Origin: Monosiga brevicollis MX1
Taxonomy: Eukaryota > Opisthokonta > Choanoflagellata > Craspedida > Salpingoecidae
Length of the DNA stretch: 34,425 nt
Direction: 5' to 3'
Assembly (NCBI RefSeq): GCF_000002865.3
Contig: NW_001865044.1
Location: 844,437 to 878,861, forward strand
Below the pieces are notes generated by a model. That model was not told where the DNA came from. It made no database searches and saw only the letters and a list, made by a program, of their open reading frames with translations. A program made the position numbers and the translations under genes. Below, one piece after another: positions 13,944-22,889 of this stretch; the stretch's first letter is position 1, and the number at the start of each line of letters is the position of its first letter.

Positions 13944-16770
13944 CCCAACCTCGCCTCCCCATCCCCATCCCACTCATCGCATTCTCCACCCAACCAACTA
14001 ACCGCACGATAGCCGGCCAGCCCTCCCAAGCTGAGCAAACGGCTCCATCACAGTCATTCCGACTCCAACCTGCGCTCCGCGCTCCGCTTCTCAGCGCAAC
14101 CACAGCAGTTCAACACGAGCGTGTCCCACCAAGACATCTCACAACCACAGCCGACGCGCGTCTCGGGCTCTCATCTACGCTCGGTCCTCAAAGCTGGTTC
14201 CTCTCCGACTGTGGCCTCCAGCCCATCCAGTGGCCCGCGCTCTGCCCCACCACCCCTGCACGTCACCATCCCCACGGGTCGGAAGACTCCAGATGACGTC
14301 ACTTCTCCCATCCCCTCACCCATGATGTCACCGACCGTGGTGCGCGCTGCACAAGCCTTGGCCATTTTGCCCGATGCCGCACGCATGTCGCCTCTTCGCT
14401 CTCCATTGGCGGCTCTCTATCAGCGGCCCACTTTTCCATCTTCGCGGCGTGCGTCCCCCCTTACTACCCAACTTTCGGCCTCGCAAGACTTGTCGGACAA
14501 TGAGGATGGCCTCAAGTCATGGCCCGGGAGTGCCCGCCATGTCAACAGCAGCGGGCGGCGAAGCACCCGGCGTGCCTCCAGCCGCAGCCGCCCAGGTTCA
14601 GCGCAGGACGATTTTCGCTGCCGCAAATGTGGATCTAATGATGATTATGACCTCTTGCGCTGCGATGTGTGCAAAACTTGCTTCCATGCGGTAAGTACAC
14701 CCCAACGGTGTGTGTTAATCTCGATGTCAATGGCTCCTTGCATCGTTGATCAGTCGATGGCTTCCCGGCCTCACGTACGATCGAATTGTCCTCGTCGTCC
14801 ACCTTTCATAGGGGTGCGAGTCGCCGCCGTTGAGCTGGATGCCGACCAAGGTTTTTTGCTGCTACAGCTGCTTTGCGCATTACAAGGCTTCGGAAGAAGG
14901 CCAGCGTCTTTTGCAAGAGTTTGCCTTGTTGGGAGCTGGCTACCTGCGTCGCCTTGACGCAAGCTTCAACAATGCCCAGCTTCGTCGCCTGAGCAATGCG
15001 CCTCTTGCCAAGCTCAGTGAATGGGAAACGCCGACTCCAATCCTGGAGACGGATATCAAGGTGTGCCGCTTGCCTCTGGTGAAAGCTCTGGTGAAGCGCT
15101 CAAACCGGGTGCTCTCTCACCTTCTCTATTACTCATGTGGACCTCATTATGTTTGTTTTCTCCCTTTCTTTGTGGCGCTTTGCTGGTCATGAATCTTTTT
15201 ATCACGGGTAGGCGGGTTCCGTCATCTCGTTGCGGGCGCAGCCAACGCGTGCAGATCCACGCTCCGAATGGCCGGCAGTGGTTCGTGCCGTGTACTATCA
15301 CCGCGCTGGATTACCCGTGCTTCTTGTGACCTGGCTCGAGCCCAATGGCCCCGATCGATACTTTGGCGAAGGTCTCGAAGATGCCGCCGATGTTTCAGGC
15401 GAAGAAGGTGCGTTTCCACCGATTCGGCATGGTCGTTTCTCGTCTGCCCGGTGCAAAGGGAATGTGTGGTCTTGCTGCCACGATCTGTGGAAGGAGGGCG
15501 CTTCAAGGCCAGATGGCATATCTCGGGCTGTCGCGATGGTCGCGATGGTCGCTCTTACAGTTGCACTCATTCTTTTTATTTTTCTTTTTGCTGCGCTGCT
15601 GCGTGCTCTCAAGGCTCACGCCCAGAGGTGCCGGAGCTCCCTCAGCCCGAGCCCGTGGTGACACCCGTCTCCGCTCCGGCAACGAGCGCAAACACTGGTG
15701 CGGCTGCACCTACACCTCCAGAGAATGACGACGAGGATGAGGATGATGAGGATGACAAGCCCAAAGACGAGTGGGTGACGTTGCCCAATGGCAAGAGGGG
15801 CATTCGCTGTACCTGCGGTCGAATTTTTAGCAGCGGCCAGGCCCTAGGTGGACATCGAGGCAAATGCAAGGTGCCACGCGAGCGCCAGCGTGATCGTGAC
15901 GCGCGTTCCAAGGCCACGTCCATGGGTCTGCCTTTCAAGTCTCCACCCAAGCAAACTGCGCCCGCTGCCCCGCCTCCAACTTCGGCGCCGGCGCCATCCT
16001 CTGCTACCGGCTCGGTTCCATCAGCAGCCACCAAGACGGCCACCCGCGTGCGCACTCGCGGTGTGGCGAACAACAACGGGTCGGGCATCAAGCGCCCTTG
16101 CATGGACGAGCTCGTGGCAGCTGATTATCGCTTATGTGATGATGAACCTCTTCCCCAGCCCTTGGCGGCCGTGGTCAAGGTAACGTCCTTTGCTGACGGC
16201 CTTTTGGCACTCTCGAGACCAAATCGCTTGGGATCGCAAGACCTGCGATGCACGTTCCGCCTGTTTAGCTGACTCGAAATCTGCATCTGCTTGCCGCTGG
16301 AAAATGGGGCCTCGCGCGCTGCAATCATAGGTTCATCGCTCAGCGGCCTTCAAGCTTCCACTCAGCGCCTTGCGCAAGCATCGCTATGATGCCATCACTC
16401 GCTTCTCTTATGCAGTCAGTCATGCTTTTATTCATACCCACCACGGTTTTCTCGCTTTGTATCACAGACATCGACTCACCTCTTGTCTTCTCGTCCGCTT
16501 GTCTTGCTTCAAGGCCTTGGACGAGACTTGCAACTCCCAGCAGTTGCATGGTGCCGTGGATGTGCCTGCCCGAGGCAATCCGAAGATGCCGTGCTTGAAC
16601 CACGACGGCGAAAGTCCACTGGCCAATCATGCTAAACGTCGCGCCGCACAAGTGCATGGTGCTGCAGGTATGTCTGGTATTTTACTCCGTTCATCTCTTT
16701 CTCGGGTTGCTTACACCTCATGCATTGCTCCGATTTTGCAGATGCAAACAAGCGTGCATATCTGCATTGA
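12866..16770 (+). CDS. PHD finger and QALGGH zinc-knuckle nuclear protein
   Basis: Eleven exons with fully consistent phases: 12866-13016, 13188-13231, 13337-13465, 13665-13817, 14013-14690, 14812-15060, 15212-15407, 15626-16179, 16331-16414, 16514-16667 and 16742-16770, giving 806 aa. The N-terminal half is Ser/Arg/Pro-rich. A C4HC3 PHD finger (about residues 376-425) reads CRKCG, LRCDVCKTCFHAGC, FCCYSCF and is split by an intron after FHA. It likely reads histone H3 tails, a family expectation. Exon 7 encodes a Tudor/chromo-barrel-like stretch (WPAVVRAVYYHRAG, VLLVTWLEP). Exon 8 has an acidic run, then a C-x-C...H-x3-C zinc site, CTCGRIFSSGQALGGH, whose QALGGH core is the plant EPF-type signature. 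The C-terminal exons are unrecognised. Likely a chromatin regulator. Confidence 0.8.
13912..13943. repeat. Poly-T tract in a PHD-gene intron
   Basis: About 32 consecutive T inside intron 4 (13818-14012), well before the acceptor at 14012. It is probably part of an extended polypyrimidine tract. Confidence 0.85.
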
Positions 16771-17174
16771 GAGCATCAAGCGGCGAGGCAGTGGGCGACA
16801 ACGTCTCGGGCGCACGTCTCTCGGACCTGCCAACAGCACCGGATTTTCCATGCCTGTTTCCATTTGTCATGTCTTGCGTCCTTGTGTTTGTATTGTAGGC
16901 CACATAGCCACCTCTGTTTGTTCTGCTTTTGCGTCAAAGGCTCACTTTTGGGAGCATGGCCATGATCATGAAGACGTAGAATTCGTTACATATCAATTTA
17001 ACGATGCTTTATCATAATATTATCTTTATCATGCCTCAGATTCTGACCACCCAAGACACAATCAGACCCGGCTGCGGCGCAGAGCTCACACACGAGATAT
17101 TGAGAAATGAATCCAGTAACAAAGAGACGCACTCCGCCAACACTTCCGCATATCGTGACTCGCTATTGTCACCG
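16771..17174. other. Convergent 3' intergenic region
   Basis: About 400 bp between the ends of the PHD gene (+) and the four-helix membrane gene (-). It holds both 3' UTRs. It is more AT-rich than its flanks (around 16980-17040). No coding or RNA feature was seen. Confidence 0.5.
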
Positions 17175-17750
17175 TCAAGCCAGCACATCTGGAACTTGAA
17201 CGGGGCGTGCCTGATCGTCCTGGTCGGCAAGCAAGGGGGCATCTTCCTCACGGGCTTTGACGAGGTAGAAAATGATGACCCCGTTGAGGGTGACGAGGCA
17301 GGCCATGACAGCGGCGATGATGGCAGCGATGCCTGGGTAGGTACAGTCATCGGGGTCGCTGTCGTCGTCATCATCGTAAAATATATCATCGTTGTCGTTC
17401 TGATCGCCACGGGCCAGCAGCATGCCCCCAAGCACGGCCAGCTCGATGGCAGCCATCAGGGTCAGGGCAGAGGCGATGAACAAGCCGGTGCGAACATCCC
17501 GCCGCTCCACCCCAAGAACAAGCCAGCTCGGATAGAGCGCACAGATGAGTTGTAGGCCCGACACGGCCGATAGGCTCAGAGCCAAGGGGACGCCAATCTT
17601 GTCAAAGCACACATTCTGCTGACCCAAGTAGTCGATTAAAACAGTGGCAACAACGCCTAGCAGCGCCACCACGTTGAAACCAAAGGAGTGCCGTGATCTC
17701 CGACGCAAATTGGCTGCGTTCTCCCACGAGATTCGATAGAAGAAGAACAT
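17175..17750 (-). CDS. Four-transmembrane protein, MARVEL/tetraspanin-like topology
   Basis: Single-exon frame of 191 codons plus stop. Four hydrophobic helices are visible: about residues 25-42 (VVALLGVVATVLIDYL), 52-78, 88-112 and 141-165 (AIIAAVMACLVTLNGVIIF). The loop between helices 3 and 4 is strikingly acidic, with five consecutive Asp and about fourteen Asp in 25 residues, plus one Cys. The C-terminal tail is charged and ends QVPDVLA. The topology suits MARVEL, claudin-like or tetraspanin proteins, but tetraspanin CCG and claudin W-GLW-C-C motifs are absent. The acidic loop could bind divalent cations (inference). The start ATG at 17750 lies about 100 bp from a long (CA)n array. Lacking introns is unusual among its neighbours. 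Confidence 0.7.
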   Translation of the reverse strand: MFFFYRISWENAANLRRRSRHSFGFNVVALLGVVATVLIDYLGQQNVCFDKIGVPLALSLSAVSGLQLICALYPSWLVLGVERRDVRTGLFIASALTLMAAIELAVLGGMLLARGDQNDNDDIFYDDDDDSDPDDCTYPGIAAIIAAVMACLVTLNGVIIFYLVKAREEDAPLLADQDDQARPVQVPDVLA

Positions 17751-18233
<483 letters not shown>

Positions 18234-21200
18234 CTACGCCACGTTATCATAGCTCTCCGTATCACGCGCCAAAGTAAGCGCGGGTGAGTCTCGGAGAGCA
18301 GGTCTTCGTCCACGACCATGTGACGAGGCGGCGTTGTTGGTCGGTGCGGCTGCACCATTCGGCGCGGAAGAGGCGGTTGCATCGGCATCTGGTAGCGGTG
18401 CCACGCGCCGCAAGCTTGAAGGCCCTGTGCTCACGCCACTAGCCTCCTCAAAGCGAAAGGGGGCAAAGCTGAGCTGCCGAAGCGAGGATCGTGCAGGTGG
18501 CTGGGCTGGGGATGCAGCTCGACTCTCGTCCGAGGAATACATGCCGCTGAGCGACGTCACGCTTGCCTGATGAGGGTGGCGCCCAGGGCCGGTCGCAAAC
18601 TTGGGTCCACGGCGTGGCGGTTTGTCAAAGCGCATGCCCACAGCCTGCCGGCTGAGCTGATGGACGCCGTCCACTGGCGTCTCCATCGTCGCACCTGTTG
18701 CCACGTCATATTGATGCTTGCTGGCTAGATCGTACGCAGCAGGGGGTTGCTGGCGCGGCAGCATTTCCACAAAGTATCCGTCAGCATCCGCCGTAGCCAG
18801 GTCAGTTCGAACATCACCATCGTTCTCTTGGGCGACGGCAAACATGTCACCCTGGCTCGTGCCAATGGAGATTCGGTCCATGTCATCGCTCGTGGTGTCT
18901 GAAGCGCTGACCGTCACCAACACCGAGTCAGACCGGGAGCGACGACGACGCACGACAATAAGAACAACAATCAAGATCAGTAGTACGAAAAGCACGGCCA
19001 GGCCAATCAACAGCGTCCACGAAAAGGTGGTGCCACCAATTGTGTAGCCGGCCCGGCCGTTGTCTCCGCCCTCCACCTGTTGACCAACGTTACCATTCGG
19101 ATTGATGGTGGTGGTGGTGGTGGCATTGGTTGTGTTGAGCTCGGCGGTGCAGTACACCTTGGCCATGAAAAGGACGCAAAGTTCATGATCAAAAAGAAAG
19201 TTTTGCATCTGCCACGCGCTCGCATAGTCGCTGAAGCCGATGATGGCTTTGTTGTGCTCTGCGTCAATGACAATCGCGCCAATATCTTCAAACGCCACGA
19301 TGGCTTGGCCAATTGACTGCCGACCCGCAAGACGAGCCCGGAGCGTTTCTGCAAACGCCAATGCCAGGGTCGTGTCACTGCCACCAAAATCTGCCTCAAA
19401 GTCGGTGCCTACAAGTATGCCACACATAAAAAAGAGATTGCAAAAGGTGTCAGGCCAGCAGCGAGCTGAACGGCCTGGTTAATGCAGGGTGCTTGCCGCG
19501 AGTGATGCATAGTGAGTACTAACCTGCAAAGTGTGCGTTTACAAGAACGGGACGTTCTTCCTCGGTTGTGGGTTCCGCTTCTCTGCTCGTGGTGGTAGGT
19601 GAGGTGGAGCTCATGGTTGTTGTGGGCACAAGTGGAACACAGCGACAAACAATGCAGCCAGCCAAGTTGCGATGGTAGGCCTTGTACGCGTCATCTTTGC
19701 AGTTGCAATCTACTGGCGAGCACGCTTGGGAAGTGGTTGCCGGCGGGTTTGTGGAGGCCGAGGTGGTGACCGGGACTTGCACGCCACTGGTTGTGGTAGA
19801 GCTGGTGGTGGAACTGGAAGTGGAACTGGAAGTGGAACTGGAAGTGGAGCTGGTGGTGGAGCTGGTGGTAGAGCTGGTGGTAGAGCTGGTGGTAGAGCTG
19901 GTGGTAGAGCTGGTGGTAGAGCTGGTGGTAGAGCTGGTAGTGGAACTGGAAGTGGAGCTGGTGGTGGAGCTGGTGGTGGAGCTGGTGGTGGAACTGGAAG
20001 TGGAGCTGGTGGTGGAGCTGGTGGTGGAGCTGGTGGTAGAGCTGGTAGTGGAACTGGAAGTGGAGCTGGTGGTAGAGCTGGTGGTAGAGCTGGTGGTAGA
20101 GCTGGTGGTAGAGCTGGTGGTAGAGCTGGTGGTAGAGCTGGTAGTGGTGGAACTAGTAGTGGAACTGGTGGTAGAGCTGGTGGTGGAGCTGGACATTGTT
20201 GTTTCTCTTCGAGAAGTAGAAGAGACTGTGGTTGTTTGAATGACTGAAGCAGGCTGAGTCGTCGTGGTCTTTACACAAGCACATGTCTCACATCCCAAAC
20301 CCTCATCGTAGTAGATGATCATGGTAGCGTCGGCCTTGCAATTGCAAGAAACGGTGCAAGGATTGCGAGTAGTGGTGGTGGCCTGCTGTGCTGTGGTGAT
20401 GGTGGTTGCAGTAGTAGTCGATGCTGGGACTCTTGTTGTTTCCATGGCGGTGGTGGTCACAGGGCGGTTTGTGCTTTGTAAAGTTGTTGTAGCCTCTGCG
20501 ACGCACGTACACGTATGGCATTGCCGAACTTCATCATAGTAGGGGTGCGCAAGCGCGCCCGGTTTGCAATTACATTCTGTGGGACAGGCGCTTCTGGTCG
20601 TGGCCGGTGGCAAGGAAGTGGTGGTCGGGGCGCGTGAAGTAGTAGTCGAGGTGGTGGTGGTCGGAGCGCGTGTAGTCGTGGTCGAGGTGGTGGTGGTCGG
20701 GGCGCGTGTAGTAGTAGTCGTGGTCGAGGTGGTGGTCGGAGCGCGTGTAGTCGTGGTCGAGGTGGTGGTGGTCGGAGCGCGTGTAGTGGTGGTTGAATCA
20801 CTGACGCACCTGCAGGTATGGCACTGGTACACTTCGTCATAATGATCAACAGCCGTGGCGCCTGGTTTGCAGTTACACACTGTTTCGCAGGGCTCGGGGT
20901 CGGGAGCATGGGTTGTTTGCACAACGGAAGAGGTGACATGGTCGCTTGTTGTCAAGGCCATGGTGGTAGTTGTAGAGATGCGAGCTGTTGTGGTTCCTGG
21001 TGCCTGTGTTGGTGCTCGAGTAGTCTGGGGCACGCAGTAGCACTGGTAGCATCGGGTATCGGCATCCCACCGATAAGCAGTCAACTCGCCCATCTGGCAA
21101 TTGCAATTCCGGATGATGNNNNNNNNNNNNNNNNNNNNNNNNNNNNNNNNNNNNNNNNNNNNNNNNNNTGGTAGTGGTAGTGGTGGTGGTGGGACGAGAG

Positions 21201-22156
21201 GTTGTCGTCGTAGTGGTGGTAGGGCGAGTGGTAGTAGTAGTGGTGGTGGTAGGACGAGTGGTGGTGGTCGAGGAGGTTGTGCTCGAGGTAGAGCGAGATG
21301 TGGAGCTTCGGGAAGAGGTGGAGGAAGCACTGGAGGAAGCGCTGGCGGCGCTTGAGCTAGACGAGTGAACAGAGCCCGTGACGGGGACTACAGTGGAGCG
21401 TGTATCAGAGCCACAGGTGTAAAAGTGAACTTCCATGCGATGAATGAAAAAGACACTGCCGTCAGCCAACCCCGATGTGGCACGCAGTCGCAGGGTGGTG
21501 CTGGCCGACGCCAAGGCGAGGAGATTGGCGGTGACCTATGCCGGGGAGAACATCCAGTGAGTTGGGAAGTTGTCGTTGCCCGCTTTGGCCAAGCTCATGC
21601 CAAAACAGAAGAGACAGTGCTTTTGAAAAGACGAGCGTACCGTGACCGTGCCGTGCGAGCTTCCCGTGAGGGTGCTCAAGTGGGTGTAGGCCTGGTTTTG
21701 AGCGGCTGCTTCCAAGACGACCGAGTCCTGTGCGGTGTGAGGGCCATTGAAGCTGTATATCACAGAGAGCTGGGCGGCAACTGCACCGGTCAGGTCAAGG
21801 GAACGGGAAATGCTTGGGTCATTTGCTGAGCCCGTGCGACGCGCAAGCTGCAGACCATCAGCGAATAGAAGGATGGTGTAGTCTGGATTGAAAAGCTGCC
21901 ACTTGTCGAGGAAGGGGATGTTCCCAGTGTTGCCGGAGAGCGAGCCCCGAAGCGGGTCAATGGCAGTGTAAGAATAGCAGTCGTTGGGCACGCTGAGGGT
22001 GGCGGCCGTAGCGGCTTGTGTGGTGCTGCTGGAGGAGTGGTGTGAAGACGTGGAGCTCGTGGAGGTGATTTGAGTGGCCAGGGCTGCCGACGTCAGACTG
22101 AGCAGAGCCACCAAGGCTAGGCGCGTCGTGCTCGGGGGAGTGTGTCGCAGCATCAT
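18234..22156 (-). CDS. Mucin-like type I membrane receptor with Cys6 repeats
   Basis: Exons: 22156-21641, 21535-19524 (containing a 50-N gap) and 19408-18234, joining in phase. It begins MMLRHTPPSTTRLALVALLS, a clear signal peptide, followed by a Ser/Thr linker. A roughly 170-residue beta-rich jelly-roll-like ectodomain follows (KWQLFNPDYTILLFADG, LSVIYSFNG, TLRLRATSG). Ser/Thr/Pro mucin linkers then carry five cysteine modules of pattern C-x3/4-C-x-C-x14/15-C-x2-C-x-C, such as CETVCNCK...CHTCRCV. An SEA-like segment (VNAHFAGTDFEADFGG...) precedes a single membrane helix at about 19019-18951, an RRRR stop-transfer and a 238-residue tail ending DTESYDNVA. The frame differs across the gap because the N run is an arbitrary size. 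It is likely a cell-surface adhesion or signalling protein. Confidence 0.8.
19795..20190 (-). repeat. Coding minisatellite encoding Ser/Thr mucin repeats
   Basis: About 33 tandem 12-bp units (variants of GAGCTGGTGGTA on the + strand) read as TTSS and TSSS on the minus strand, inside the receptor ectodomain. Unit variants are arranged in higher-order blocks, suggesting unequal exchange. Dense O-glycosylation is expected of such sequence. Confidence 0.9.
20630..20795 (-). repeat. Coding minisatellite, TTTRAPTTT units
   Basis: About six longer units alternate TCG/GTGGTGGTCGG and GCGCGTGTAGT segments and encode Thr-rich stretches with a recurring RAPTTT. They link two of the cysteine modules. 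Confidence 0.85.
21119..21168. other. Assembly gap (50 N)
   Basis: A round-number gap inside the Thr-rich coding repeat of the receptor. The receptor frame changes across it, as expected if the true gap length is not a multiple matching 50. The first cysteine of the first Cys6 module is probably within it. Confidence 0.95.
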
Positions 22157-22359
22157 TGTTGGTGCGGGGTTTCTGGGACGGGGAGAGGTACGGGAAAGGC
22201 CGGGGCTTGGGTGCTGCTCTACCGGCAAGCACTTGAACGATGGCCTACGAAGCGTGTCGATGCTGTCTGGACCACACACAAGGGTCTGGGCTTTCCGGCA
22301 AACGAAGCAGCGGGGGTCGCAAGGTCAGGCAGCTGTTAATAATGTTGGGGCGCTCAGTC

Positions 22360-22830
22360 AGCGATGGTGGGTCGGTGACAGGTGTTGGTGAGTTTGGGTG
22401 GGGCTGGATACAGCGCGTGTCGACCCTCGATGGTCGAGACGACGTCTGTACGGGCGGTGGCGCAAGATGCCGGCTGATGGCAGCGCGGTGGAAATGCGCT
22501 TCGCCAGTAGGCGCCACGCCGAAGCAACACCCTCCTGTTTGCATGTTGATGTTTGATGCTGCGTCGCAGGGGAAGGCTTGGTATGTAGGAGCAAGAGCGG
22601 CATCAATGAAAAGGGAATCAGAGAGGCGTGGACTTGGCAAAGTACAAGTTGCTTGGCTAAGCAGGTATTGAAAGGTGCAAGCGGTCGCGGTCACCATGCC
22701 TGCACGTCGAGCTGAGCCACACGAGTAGACCAGCAGATCATCCACAACAGAAGCCAAGTCAGCAAGGAAGCCAAGTCCAACAGCCAAGTCCCGGACATTC
22801 CAAAGTGTGCCCGTGCCTGGGCGACCCGTG
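22360..22830 (-). other. Possible orphan coding block, unknown
   Basis: The minus-strand frame stays open from an in-frame stop just above 22830 to 22245. It contains LWNVRDLAVGLGFLADLASV, VYSCGSARRAG, a run of spaced cysteines and TGGCCFG, resembling an extracellular protein piece. ATG candidates are at 22787 and 22697. The 3' part is Pro/Ser-rich and less convincing. It lies just upstream of the receptor start on the same strand, so it could be a small separate gene, an unspliced upstream exon or a remnant. I cannot assign a family. Confidence 0.25.
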
Positions 22831-22879
22831 GTATTATCAGCATGTCAGACATCCGTGGGCGCTGTGCCAGGCGACGGAA

Positions 22880-22889
22880 TGTCAGACAA
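22880..22889. promoter_or_regulatory. TGTCAGACAA motif, with TGTCAGACA at 22843
   Basis: Two near-copies of the TTGTCAGACAA element, 37 bp apart, in a block that also has three GTTTTGAC octamers (22931, 23014, 23077). They lie 55-100 bp upstream of the ATG candidate at 22787 and about 700 bp upstream of the receptor start. Confidence 0.35.

Noticed and set aside
19672-20247. Long + strand open frames of Gly/Arg or Val/Glu/Leu repeats
   Set aside because: They are antisense readings of the receptor's Ser/Thr minisatellite. The minus strand has the cysteine modules, correct splice phase and a signal peptide.
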